The notes under the pieces: model-generated
What the model was told of the DNA's origin: nothing
Seen by the model: the letters and a program-made list of their open reading frames with translations, nothing else
The model's database searches: none
Source: Anaplasma platys
Lineage (GTDB): Bacteria > Pseudomonadota > Alphaproteobacteria > Rickettsiales > Anaplasmataceae
Assembly: GCF_012790675.1 (NCBI RefSeq)
Contig: NZ_CP046391.1
Location: forward strand, 1,040,816 to 1,099,655
DNA length: 58,840 nucleotides
Direction: 5' to 3'
Program-made: the position numbers and the translations under genes
Shown here: piece by piece, positions 28,932 to 37,808 of the stretch
Numbering within the stretch: the first letter of the stretch is position 1
Layout of the letters: each line of letters starts with the position of its first letter

Positions 28932-29611
28932 TAAAAAACTTTTTTGCCCGAGACTATTGGCACATTTATGCGCACATTAGTGATTGAGCATGTGAAAATA
29001 CCGGCTTTTAACTGCACCTCGGCAAAGGTTAAATGCTATGCACACTAGTTCACCGCAGCACGCCACTAGGGTATGGAAGATTGGATGTTGAACGATTGTT
29101 AGTGTTGTGTATCCCAGATACTATACATTAAGCGTTCGATTTCAATGCTATAAAGCGTAGTAAGTAACACGTGGTCTGTTCCGAATTCACAGATGCCTTG
29201 GGATACCAGCACCCGTGGCTGACTGGTTAAGCCAGCAAATAAGGTAAGCGCGCATGCACACGGCTGTTCTCCGGGTTGATGCTCATAAGTTATGAGAGCA
29301 CGATCCAGCCGACATTTCACCCCTGTTTTTAAGTTATAGAGCACCAAGTTGGTTGCCAAGAGCTACATAAGTTGGGGGTTGATGACTCGCGTTTGTTATG
29401 CATTAGGAACGCAATTTGCTTGGTTATTGTGTGTATTTAGTGTTTTGCTTCTTCAAGCAGGTATATTACTGCCGTGATCGAAGATGGCCCATTCAGTGTT
29501 CCCTAGAGAGGGCATTTTTGTAGTGTATCTAGCTGTTGCCTCGACTTTTATTTGTCATTGCCGGTTAAGGTTGGCATAGATTACTGCTAAAAGGATGATG
29601 AGTAGTAGGGA
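28932..29611. other. gene-free interval
   Basis: About 680 bases between divergent genes. A minus-strand frame of 86 codons (29099-29359) begins with TTG, has no ribosome site and resembles nothing known. No RNA gene was recognised. Confidence 0.45.
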
Positions 29612-30127
29612 ATGTTTCAAAGTTATGATGGTATTGCTCCCAGGGTTGATAAGACGGCATTTGTCGCTAGCAATGCCTCTATTATCGGTGATGTGGTCAT
29701 TGGAAAAAACGTGAGTGTGTGGTACGGAGTGGTGCTGCGTGGTGACGTAGACAAAATATTTGTGGGAGAAGGAACTAATATACAAGACAACACTGTTGTT
29801 CACACTGATAGCGAACATGGCAAGACGGCAATCGGCAAATTTGTTACGGTGGGGCATGGGTGCATCTTGCATGCTTGTACTGTGATGGATCGGGCCTTTG
29901 TGGGTATGGGGTCCACCGTTATGGATCGCTCCATCATGGAAGAAGGCAGTATGTTGGCGGCCGGATCATTGCTCACCCGAGGTAAGGTAATTAAGTCTGG
30001 TGAGCTTTGGGCAGGAAGGCCAGCAAAGCTATTGCGTGTAATGTCGGAAGAGGAGATTTTACATCTGCAAAAGTCCGCGGAAAGCTATATAGAGCTATCG
30101 CGCAAATACCTGGAGCCTAGCGTCTGA
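29612..30127 (+). CDS. Gamma-class carbonic anhydrase-like hexapeptide-repeat protein
   Basis: A 171-residue left-handed beta-helix protein of the YrdA/PaaY/Cam group. Hexapeptide turns run through most of the sequence (SIIGDVVIGKNVSVWYGVVLRGD). Zinc-ligand histidines are in the expected places: HTDSEHGKTAIG and VGHGCILHACTV. It is short like bacterial homologues, lacking the acidic loop of archaeal Cam. Carbonic anhydrase activity is plausible but not certain for this subgroup. Stands 77 bases before sucB on the same strand. Confidence 0.88.
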   Translation: MFQSYDGIAPRVDKTAFVASNASIIGDVVIGKNVSVWYGVVLRGDVDKIFVGEGTNIQDNTVVHTDSEHGKTAIGKFVTVGHGCILHACTVMDRAFVGMGSTVMDRSIMEEGSMLAAGSLLTRGKVIKSGELWAGRPAKLLRVMSEEEILHLQKSAESYIELSRKYLEPSV

Positions 30128-30204
30128 TCTGTGTTTGACATTAGAGGATTCTGGTGAGTATACTCCACTCCAGTCTGTCGTTATAGTAGTAGTTCTGGTT
30201 TCTT

Positions 30205-31428
30205 ATGGGTGAGTCTGTAGAGGTAAAGGCCGAAAATCTTGGGGGTGAATCTATATTAGAAGCTCCAGTAAGGGTATTGAAGAAAGTTGGTGATGTTGTC
30301 ACTGACGAGGAAGTGCTCTTTATCGTTGAGACGGATAAGTCATCGTTGGAAATAGCAGCGCCCGTGAGCGGTATGATAGCTGAGTTACGTGTTGCTGACG
30401 AAGAGATTGTGACCCGGGGACAGGTGCTGGCGGTAATTACGCAGCAAGAAGCTGGTGCTACTGTTCCTTCTGCGGGGCATGGGAGCGCTGGTGTTGGTGA
30501 GTCAAGGAAGGAAGCTCCAGATGGCGCTGAGGAGAGTCCTAAAGAGTCTGTAGAACACAAGAGCGCAGTTTCGACTCAGGGATTGGGAACCCCAAGTGTT
30601 AGTGATTTCATTGCGGGTATGGGATCTACGCCCGCGGGGCGCGCTTTGAAAAAGTCTTGTGAGGCGCGCAGTGATGTCAACATAAGAGCGGAAGTTAGTG
30701 TTACGGCGCCCTTAGGTGTTGCAATTGTAGGCGGTGAAAGGCGGGTCAAGATGAGTAAGATCCGTCAAGTGATTGCGGCGCGGTTGAAGGAGTCACAGAA
30801 CACAGCTGCCATTCTAACCACCTTCAATGAGGTGGATATGAGCAGTGTAATGGCGTTGCGTGCCAAGTACAAAGATAATTTCATGAAGAGGTATGACGTC
30901 AAGCTAGGCTTCATGTCATTCTTTATCAAGGCGGTTGTTCTTGCGCTTGCGGAGATACCGGTTCTCAATGCGGAAATCTCTGGCGATGAGATAATATATA
31001 AGGACTACTGTAATATCGGAGTTGCTGTGGGTACGGACAAGGGGTTGGTGGTACCCGTAATCAAGGGGGCTGATTCCATGTCTCTTGCCGAAATGGAGAG
31101 GGCTCTTGTTGATCTTAGTGTAAAAGCGAGAAGCGGCAAGATCTCTGTTGCCGATATGTCTGGTGCGACCTTCACCATCACAAACGGTGGTGTTTATGGA
31201 TCGCTGTTGTCTACCCCTATAATTAATCCTCCGCAGTCTGGTATATTGGGGATGCATGCTATCCAAGATCGTCCGGTTGCGATTGATGGGAAGGTGGAGA
31301 TCAGGCCTATGATGTATCTTGCGCTTTCTTATGACCATAGAATAGTTGACGGGCACGGGGCTGTGACATTTTTGGTTAGGGTGAAGCAATATGTTGAAGA
31401 TCCCAGTAGGATGGCATTAGGTATCTAG
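30205..31428 (+). CDS. sucB: Dihydrolipoamide succinyltransferase (E2 of 2-oxoglutarate dehydrogenase)
   Basis: TCA-cycle enzyme that transfers succinyl from lipoamide to CoA. The 407-residue protein has an N-terminal lipoyl domain with lipoyl-lysine 45 in [16 protein letters not shown], a linker rich in Ala, Gly and Glu, and a small E3/E1-binding region with [10 protein letters not shown]. The catalytic acyltransferase core follows, with [20 protein letters not shown] and the active site [16 protein letters not shown]. The core's FNEVDMS and the lipoyl NLGGES favour sucB over aceF. sucA is not adjacent, common in Rickettsiales. map follows after 11 bases. Confidence 0.93.
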   Translation: MGESVEVKAENLGGESILEAPVRVLKKVGDVVTDEEVLFIVETDKSSLEIAAPVSGMIAELRVADEEIVTRGQVLAVITQQEAGATVPSAGHGSAGVGESRKEAPDGAEESPKESVEHKSAVSTQGLGTPSVSDFIAGMGSTPAGRALKKSCEARSDVNIRAEVSVTAPLGVAIVGGERRVKMSKIRQVIAARLKESQNTAAILTTFNEVDMSSVMALRAKYKDNFMKRYDVKLGFMSFFIKAVVLALAEIPVLNAEISGDEIIYKDYCNIGVAVGTDKGLVVPVIKGADSMSLAEMERALVDLSVKARSGKISVADMSGATFTITNGGVYGSLLSTPIINPPQSGILGMHAIQDRPVAIDGKVEIRPMMYLALSYDHRIVDGHGAVTFLVRVKQYVEDPSRMALGI

Positions 31429-31439
31429 GGGTCTGCCGC

Positions 31440-32234
31440 ATGGGGCGCAATGTAATTACCAGACACTCTAAGGAAGATTTTGTGCATATGCGCCGGGCGG
31501 GCGTGTTAGCAGCTCAGGTGCTGGATTACATAACTCCTCACGTGTTACCTGGTGTCACAACGAACGCACTTAACGATCTATGTCATGATTTTATAGTCTC
31601 CAAGGGAGCCATTCCTGCACCGTTAGGCTATAGAGGCTATCCCAAATCTATATGTACTTCGAAAAATTTCGTTGTTTGTCACGGAATTCCCGATGATGTG
31701 GCGCTCAAAGATGGGGACATAGTGAACATAGATGTTACGGTAATCCTCGATGGTTGGCATGGTGACACTAGTAGGATGTACTGGGTTGGCGATAATGTGT
31801 CTGTCAAGGCTAAGCGTGTGTGTGAGGCTAGCTATAAAGCTATGTGGGCGGCTATTAATAGAATAAGACCCGGGAAGCAGCTGAATGTTATAGGATTGGC
31901 TATCGAAGAGGAAATAAGCAAATATGGGTATTCGATAGTGACTGACTACTGTGGTCACGGTATTGGGAAGGAGTTTCATGCGCCGCCGAATGTGGTTCAC
32001 TATTATGATCCGGATGATGATGTGATCATAGAAGAAGGCATGTTTTTTACCGTGGAGCCCATGATAAATTCTGGTAAACGCCATACGGTGCTTGATCGCA
32101 AGGATGGGTGGACGGTATCCACTAAGGATTTTTCGCTTTCGGCGCAGTTTGAACACACTTTGGGAGTTACTTCAGATGGAGTTGAGGTATTTACTGTATC
32201 TCCAAAAAATTGGAACTTTCCTCCTTATCTATAG
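31440..32234 (+). CDS. map: Methionine aminopeptidase, type I
   Basis: Removes the initiator Met from nascent proteins. The 264-residue protein has all five metal ligands of type I enzymes visible: Asp in VNIDVTVILDG, Asp in WHGDTSRM, His in GHGIGKEFHAPP, Glu in FTVEPM, and Glu in FEHTLGVT. His in VCHGIPDD is the substrate-binding residue. It follows sucB closely (11 bases) and precedes prmC by about 95 bases, suggesting one transcript of translation-related genes downstream of sucB. Confidence 0.97.
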   Translation: MGRNVITRHSKEDFVHMRRAGVLAAQVLDYITPHVLPGVTTNALNDLCHDFIVSKGAIPAPLGYRGYPKSICTSKNFVVCHGIPDDVALKDGDIVNIDVTVILDGWHGDTSRMYWVGDNVSVKAKRVCEASYKAMWAAINRIRPGKQLNVIGLAIEEEISKYGYSIVTDYCGHGIGKEFHAPPNVVHYYDPDDDVIIEEGMFFTVEPMINSGKRHTVLDRKDGWTVSTKDFSLSAQFEHTLGVTSDGVEVFTVSPKNWNFPPYL

Positions 32235-32329
32235 AGCTTTGACCTAAGCCTTGCCAGACGATAGGGTCGTATTCGTGGGTGTGCGTATGTACCATTGGTT
32301 CGTGTTGCTATGAGGGTTTAGTTTGTGCT

Positions 32330-33181
32330 ATGGGCTCGACAAAGCTTGCAGTTTTATTAGAAGAAGCTACTTCAATCCTGGGGAGGGTCGGCGCCGGAAC
32401 GCCAATCCTGGATGCTACCCTTATCGCTGGACATGTTTTCTCGCTAAGTAACATAGAGATCATTACCAATCCTGACCTTGTGGTCAGAGAAGCAAAAGCC
32501 AAAGAGTTTTTTGAAGCCATAGCCCGGAGGATAGCCGGTGTTCCGGTATCGCACATTTTGCACAAGAGAGAATTTTGGAGCATGGATTTTAGGGTTTGTT
32601 CTGATGTTTTGGATCCACGGCAAGATACCGAAACAGTAATTTCTACCGCAATAGATTTATATACCAATCCTGGTTGCAGAATTACCATTGCGGATCTTGG
32701 TACAGGGACAGGGTGCATCATAATTGCGTTGCTTTCGCACTATAAAAATGCTGTAGGCGTCGCATATGAAAAAAGTGCTAGAGCGTATCGCGTTGCATTA
32801 CAAAACTTGCAGAAATATGACATGGCCAGAAGGGTTCGCCTGTGCAGAGCAAGCTGGGAGCGGTGTAGAGGCAAGTTTGACCTGATAGTCAGCAATCCAC
32901 CATACATCAAGAGGTCAAAGCTTGCGGGGTTGCAGCCCGAAGTGAGGTGTCATGAGCCTATTCAAGCTCTTGATGGCGGCGTGCGAGGCATGGAGCAGTA
33001 CCTACAGATCTTTCAGGTTATAAATAGGTGTTTAAAGCGGGATGGTAGAGCAATTCTTGAAATTGGCGAAGATCAGAAAAAAATCAGAACGGAAGCTTTG
33101 CAGTGGGGTCTTGGCTTTTGTGGCTATGTTAAAGATTTAGCTGGGCGTAACAGATGTGTTATATTAAAAAAGCAGCGCTGA
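32330..33181 (+). CDS. prmC: Release factor glutamine methyltransferase PrmC (HemK)
   Basis: Methylates the GGQ glutamine of RF1 and RF2 to raise termination efficiency. From ATG 32330 it has 283 residues. The N-terminal helical domain ends in PVSHILHKREFWSMDFRV. The SAM-binding motif is ADLGTGTGCIIIALL, and the catalytic NPPY motif is VSNPPYIKRSKL. The frame is open to 32279, but the added Cys-rich lead has no counterpart. AGGG lies upstream of the chosen start. Confidence 0.93.
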   Translation: MGSTKLAVLLEEATSILGRVGAGTPILDATLIAGHVFSLSNIEIITNPDLVVREAKAKEFFEAIARRIAGVPVSHILHKREFWSMDFRVCSDVLDPRQDTETVISTAIDLYTNPGCRITIADLGTGTGCIIIALLSHYKNAVGVAYEKSARAYRVALQNLQKYDMARRVRLCRASWERCRGKFDLIVSNPPYIKRSKLAGLQPEVRCHEPIQALDGGVRGMEQYLQIFQVINRCLKRDGRAILEIGEDQKKIRTEALQWGLGFCGYVKDLAGRNRCVILKKQR

Positions 33182-34537
33182 TTTTGGCATTTTCCCGATT
33201 TTCTGTATTGCACACGGGATGAAGATGATGGTTGATGGAGTGTGTTACTACGTCCAACGGGTAACGCCAGACTATGAGCTTGTATAGCATAGGGTGAGGT
33301 TTGCTGTGGCTCAGTGCTGCGTGCTGGTTGTGTTCTTCAGGCATGTTTATAGTTAGCACTTCTGGTAATCTATAACGCTCCAGTGCAAGGATATAGTTTT
33401 CTATGTCAACTCCTGCCGTAGCTTCCATAATCGCGAGAGGTTTCTGCTGCGTTTGAACATGCTTCTAATATTGTGTGTTAAAAGCGTCTTGGTGAGGAGC
33501 TTTGGTACATTGTGCTAAGGTCGGGAGCCTTCTGAATTGGGATAGGCCTTAATTTGGTCTCAGGCATATTTGTAAAAGGCTTTTGCGAAACTAATATTAT
33601 GTGAAGGGATAAGAGAGGTCGTGCTCAGAAGTCTCTATTTGCACAAAGACATGCAAGAATGTGCGGTCTTTTCCTGCACGAAAATACTAGGTGTTTTTAT
33701 TTAGTAGATAACATAGGCACCGCTTAGTCCCGCATTCCAGCTCTCAGGTACTGTCAACAACAAATTGGCTGTAGGGAACAGCATAGTGATTGTTTAGCAT
33801 GTAGATTTTGCTATATCCATTTTGTGGCAGATTGCAGAGCAAGCGCGCTACTATGACAATATGTTCTGTTGTAGCGTTCAAACGGGATAGTGTTTATTGA
33901 ATATGGTAACAACTGCCTTTTTGCGCGTGGTATGTTATGGGAGCTTTACACTTACTGTAGCGGATTTAAGTGTATACAGAGGCTGCGATACCGGTGCTAG
34001 GTAAGGACAAAGCATAATGCTAACGAGACTTGGATTAAGGTTGTTTGTGCTTTAGATTCTTGTTGTGACCACATTACTTCATGTGTCATGTGCCAAACTG
34101 ACAATCTCTAGCACATGTCGACGCAGATTGAAGCTGTAGTACATGGTTGATTTTCAGAACGCTTTTAAGTTCTGGTGCATACGTTTTGTGCTTCACTATC
34201 TGTAAGAGTTTGTACTGAAGCCTTGTTTTTGGCTGCATGTCATAATCTACAAACGCTTTGGTGGGCTTGGTCAGCTATCTTTGGGGATGAACGCTTTCCT
34301 ATACCACAAAGTACATTTGAAAATGCTTGGAAAACTGCACACAGGTTAGCTCCGCCTTTTGGCTGTCCATGCCGCATGGGACTTCTCCCACTGCACAACG
34401 TTGGTTGACACTAATGGTAGGGATTCAGTCGTCTGTGACTGCCATATGTCATCCCCCCCCCCTCCTACGCACGGTATCTACCGACGGGACGAGTTCGCGT
34501 TATTCTATGCCGTGGTGTTTGGACGGCATCGGGAGGG
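33182..34537. other. 1.35 kb gene-free interval
   Basis: The largest gap in the window. Frames above 60 codons exist on both strands, but none combines a ribosome site with familiar sequence. The best is an 89-codon minus-strand frame at 33159-33428 that overlaps the end of prmC and lacks a ribosome site. The gap holds a run of ten C at 34453-34462. No tRNA, RNase P, SRP or tmRNA signature was seen. Probably gene decay. Confidence 0.5.
34453..34462 (-). repeat. homopolymer tract, ten G on the minus strand before a mini-ORF
   Basis: Read on the minus strand this is AGGAGG running into a G10 run that is followed immediately by ATG. The frame from this ATG stops after 13 codons (MTYGSHRRLNPYH). 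The arrangement resembles the G tracts before three virB2 starts in this window. It may mark a dead gene or an assembly-sensitive, slippage-prone site. Confidence 0.6.
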
Positions 34538-34780
34538 TCAAAGCTCTAGTTCGCCTGATTCATACAGTGCATAAAGGTCGTCACAGCCACCGATGCTTTT
34601 GCCATCGATAAAAATCTGGGGCACTGTTTTCCTGCTGGAACGCTCTACCATTTCCCTATGCGCGTCTGGATCATTGGTGACATCAATCTCTCGGAATGGC
34701 ACACTTTTTTTGTTGAACAAAGCCTTGGCCTTAGTACAATACGGGCAGGGAATTTTGGTGTATATGAGAATATCGCGCAT
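34538..34780 (-). CDS. grxC: Glutaredoxin 3
   Basis: A small cytosolic thiol oxidoreductase that uses glutathione. The 80-residue protein has the dithiol active site C12-P-Y-C15, the cis-Pro loop KTVPQIFIDGKSIGG, and the GG-D glutathione-binding end (GGCDDLYAL). AAAGGAG stands 6 to 7 bases before the ATG. It diverges from ribF, with about 70 bases between the starts. Complete and ordinary. Confidence 0.95.
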   Translation of the reverse strand: MRDILIYTKIPCPYCTKAKALFNKKSVPFREIDVTNDPDAHREMVERSSRKTVPQIFIDGKSIGGCDDLYALYESGELEL

Positions 34781-34849
34781 ATAGCTCTCCTTTCACTGAT
34801 CCGTGTGCTTGGCTAGCATAGCTTCGTTAGTATGTAAAGTATTGTTTGT

Positions 34850-35764
34850 ATGGAATTGCTGCATGGGTGTTCTTGCGCCAAAGATGTTGTTTTGGCGTTC
34901 GGGAATTTTGACGGGGTACACAAGGGGCATGCACATGTTTTTTCGGAGGTCAAGCGCGTAGCGGCACAGCAAGGGTTAGCCGCAGCAGTTTTAACTTTTC
35001 AGCCCCATCCAGCAGTCTTTTTAAAATGTCGGGAGAACTTTTTGTTGTGTGATTTCGAGCAGAAAGTTCAGCTAATTAGTGAACATGGCATGGACTACTT
35101 GTGTGTTGCAGACTTTGATGCAGAATTTTCCAAGATGTCGCCAGAGCAGTTTATAAGAGATGTGCTGGTAAAAAATTGCAAGGTCAAGTATGTGGTGGTG
35201 GGAGAAAATTGTGTTTTTGGGCACAAATGCGCTGGAAATCTTGGGTTATTGCGGCGCTACTCCGGACATTGCGGGTATGAGGTTGCTTCTGTTAGGCAGT
35301 TCGTTATCGATGGAGGGGTGTGCTCATCGTCTGCAATTAGAGAGTTGCTGTTGATGGGAGATGTAGAAAGGGCTAGTAAGCTTCTGGGTAGGAATCACGC
35401 GGTTCGCGGCAAAGTAGTTCGCGGATGTGCCAGGGGGCGCACCATTGGTTTTCCAACGTTGAATCTTAGCTTAGATAACCTGGTTCTTCCTCGCAAGGGC
35501 GTATACAAATCACGGGTTAGTATTGATGGAGGAGAATGGCTTCAAGGAGTAGCCAACGTAGGTGCTAGACCAACATTTTCGGACGGAGAGCGTACTATAT
35601 TGGAAATGCACATATTTGACTTTGACGAAGATTTATATGGCCGTTCTGTGACCGTGGAACTTCTTGGTTTTGTGCGGCCAGAGCAAAAATTCCTGGGTAT
35701 AGAGCAACTTGTGGCGCAGATTGGGCGGGATATCTCAGCCGTGAGAGGCCAACTCCGCACTTGA
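34850..35764 (+). CDS. ribF: Bifunctional riboflavin kinase/FAD synthetase
   Basis: Makes FMN and FAD from riboflavin. The 304-residue protein has an N-terminal FAD-synthetase domain with LAFGNFDGVHKGH and VVGENCVFGHKCAGN, and a C-terminal flavokinase domain with RGCARGRTIGFPTLNL and GVANVGARPTF. Both halves are intact. The lspA start follows 84 bases after its stop; the ribF-lspA pairing is common in bacteria (in E. coli with ileS between), so they are likely cotranscribed. Confidence 0.95.
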   Translation: MELLHGCSCAKDVVLAFGNFDGVHKGHAHVFSEVKRVAAQQGLAAAVLTFQPHPAVFLKCRENFLLCDFEQKVQLISEHGMDYLCVADFDAEFSKMSPEQFIRDVLVKNCKVKYVVVGENCVFGHKCAGNLGLLRRYSGHCGYEVASVRQFVIDGGVCSSSAIRELLLMGDVERASKLLGRNHAVRGKVVRGCARGRTIGFPTLNLSLDNLVLPRKGVYKSRVSIDGGEWLQGVANVGARPTFSDGERTILEMHIFDFDEDLYGRSVTVELLGFVRPEQKFLGIEQLVAQIGRDISAVRGQLRT

Positions 35765-35848
35765 TATATGTGGAGAGTTGTTTTCGCTTGTCATTTACTG
35801 CAGGACCGGTATTATACACCCACCTTTTCGTGTGGTTGTAGTTGCGCC

Positions 35849-36334
35849 ATGAAAAAATTTTTCACTAGTGTTGCGGTCCTTGTCCTCGCAGTGGCGCTCG
35901 ATCAGCTCAGTAAGTGGTATGCAGCTGCGCTTTGCGCAACTGCGGGTGGCGGTGTATCGCTGTTTAAGTTTTGCAATATAGTGCGGGTTTGGAATCCGGG
36001 CATAAGTTTCGGTATGTTCAGCACGATAAAGAATGGCAACATAGCCTTCATGGGGGTTTCCGTTATAATAACGTGCGTGCTGGCGTTTATGTTGATGCGG
36101 GAGCGCACTATTTCCAGGGTTATTTGTTTGGGCTTAATAATAGGCGGAGCCTTAGGGAATTTCATAGATCGGGTGCGTGTGGGGGCGGTTTATGACTTTA
36201 TTGACTTGCACGTAGCAGGGTGGCATTGGCCTGCCTTTAACATAGCGGATGCATGTATCTTATGCGGTGTTATTACGTTTTTGTTTCTAGAGCTGAGGAG
36301 TAAAAAAGATCACGAGGCAGGAAGCGACACGTAA
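35849..36334 (+). CDS. lspA: Lipoprotein signal peptidase (signal peptidase II)
   Basis: An aspartyl intramembrane protease that cleaves prolipoprotein signal peptides. From ATG 35849 (MKKFFTSVAV) it has 161 residues and four membrane segments. Conserved motifs are LDQLSKWYA, NPGISFGMF, GGALGNFIDRVRVGAVYDFI and PAFNIADACI, with catalytic Asp in NFIDR and NIADA. The frame is open to 35768, but the added Cys-rich lead is atypical. Its presence implies processed lipoproteins in this organism. Confidence 0.95.
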   Translation: MKKFFTSVAVLVLAVALDQLSKWYAAALCATAGGGVSLFKFCNIVRVWNPGISFGMFSTIKNGNIAFMGVSVIITCVLAFMLMRERTISRVICLGLIIGGALGNFIDRVRVGAVYDFIDLHVAGWHWPAFNIADACILCGVITFLFLELRSKKDHEAGSDT

Positions 36335-36413
36335 GTGCGCCGCTTATTAGTGTAACTTAACACTTTACCATTAGCGTTGCCGGAAGGCTTTGTTTTACTT
36401 TTGGATCGTAGGG

Positions 36414-37808
36414 ATGAAGGGAATTTTTTCAGCTTTGCTACTGGTTATCTTGCTCTTTTATAGTGGGAGGGGGTATTCAGGTACATCAGAGTCGCAGGGA
36501 GTGCGCTCCTTTGAGCTAAGAAATGGCATGAAGGTCTATGTAGTACCCGATCATCGTTTGCCGGTTGTTATGCACATTCTGGTTTATAAAGTCGGAGGGG
36601 TTGACGATCCTAGAGGTCTGTCCGGTATGGCCCACTATTTCGAGCATTTAATGTTTTCTGGCACTGAGAAGTACCCAAAATTTGACGAAGTGCTCGATGG
36701 GCTAGGGGGTAGGTTTAACGCGGGTACAGGCAGGGAATTCACTGTTTACTATGAGCTCGTTAATAAGCAACATCTTCCTTTGATTATGTCTATGGAAGCG
36801 GATAGAATGCAGTATCTCAAACCCACAGATCAAGTTATTGAGCGAGAGCGCAATGTGGTGCTCGAAGAAAGAAAGATGCGCGTGGAAAGCACGCAACGTG
36901 GCGTTATCCGTGAAGAAGTCGAGAGCGTGTTTTTCCACAAAAATGGTTATGGAGCTTCGGTTGTGGGTTGGGAGCACGAGATGGCCAACTATGATCGCGC
37001 CGCTGTTGATAGTTTCTATGATGAGCATTACAGCCCCAACAACGCGATACTGCTGTTGGTTGGAGATGTAGACTATGCGCAGGTTTTTAAACTGGCAGAT
37101 AAGTACTATGGTAAAATCCCCAACAGAAATAAGTTGGGGAAGAAAAGATTTCCTGTGAGACTGGAGCCAAGTCACAGAAGTGACATAGTGGTAAGGTTGG
37201 CTCACCCTTCGGTTTCTCATCCTGAGTCGCTGGTGTTGTACAGGGCTCCCAGTTTTAAAACTACTCGAGATTTTAAAGCAAGGGCTGCCACGGCAATGGC
37301 AGCAGATATAGTTTCGGGAGATGGATTTGGGGTGTTGTATGATGAGCTTGTGCGAGAAAGGTCTTTGGCATTAGGTGTTGCCGCGTCTTATGAGTACGGT
37401 GATGGTATGGTTGTGCTGAAAATAGATCCGAAATTGGATTCCGTGCCAGAAGCAGTAAATAGGGAGGCGAAGGCCATTATTGCGCGGCTTATAAGTAATG
37501 GTGTCTCCGAAGAGCAAGTGCAAAGTGCTAAGTACAGGAATATGGCAAGCTTGATGTATGTTCTTGATGGCATGGATAAGGCGTGGTTTTACGCCGAACT
37601 GTTAGCGTTTGGAGTCGAAATACAATCACCTGATGAATACTCTAGAGCCCTGGAGAGTATTACTGTGGAAGATGTAAACCGGGCATTGAAGAATGTGTTT
37701 TCGGGAGCCACGGTTGAGGCATATCTGGTTCATAAAGCTGAGATGGTGCCAGATGAAAACGAACAAGCTCAGTCTCAAAATGAAGCAAGCGTGGAGGGAG
37801 CGCTATGA
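36414..37808 (+). CDS. M16 family zinc peptidase, catalytic-type subunit
   Basis: A secreted or periplasmic M16B (pitrilysin/mitochondrial processing peptidase-like) protease. It starts with a signal peptide (GIFSALLLVILLFYSGRGYSG) and carries the inverted zinc motif HYFEH (HxxEH), with the third ligand Glu about 76 residues later in ERERNVVLEE. About 464 residues, the normal M16B length. A TTG start at 36390 with GGAAGG before it would add eight residues. Its stop overlaps the next gene by ATGA, so the pair is translationally coupled and probably forms a heterodimer. Anaplasma proteins are sometimes annotated as PqqL/mitochondrial protease; the substrate is unknown. Confidence 0.9.
   Translation: MKGIFSALLLVILLFYSGRGYSGTSESQGVRSFELRNGMKVYVVPDHRLPVVMHILVYKVGGVDDPRGLSGMAHYFEHLMFSGTEKYPKFDEVLDGLGGRFNAGTGREFTVYYELVNKQHLPLIMSMEADRMQYLKPTDQVIERERNVVLEERKMRVESTQRGVIREEVESVFFHKNGYGASVVGWEHEMANYDRAAVDSFYDEHYSPNNAILLLVGDVDYAQVFKLADKYYGKIPNRNKLGKKRFPVRLEPSHRSDIVVRLAHPSVSHPESLVLYRAPSFKTTRDFKARAATAMAADIVSGDGFGVLYDELVRERSLALGVAASYEYGDGMVVLKIDPKLDSVPEAVNREAKAIIARLISNGVSEEQVQSAKYRNMASLMYVLDGMDKAWFYAELLAFGVEIQSPDEYSRALESITVEDVNRALKNVFSGATVEAYLVHKAEMVPDENEQAQSQNEASVEGAL

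Noticed and set aside
29099..29359. 86-codon minus-strand frame
   Set aside because: TTG start, no ribosome site, no recognisable motif.
33159..33428. 89-codon minus-strand frame overlapping the end of prmC
   Set aside because: Composition is protein-like, but there is no ribosome site and it overlaps an established gene; kept only as a remote possibility.
28885..34537. RNase P RNA, SRP RNA or tmRNA in the long gaps
   Set aside because: None of the conserved core motifs of these RNAs could be found by eye on either strand.
34175..34611. Several overlapping plus-strand frames before grxC
   Set aside because: Mutually overlapping, no start signals; expected by chance in a gene-free GC-balanced stretch.
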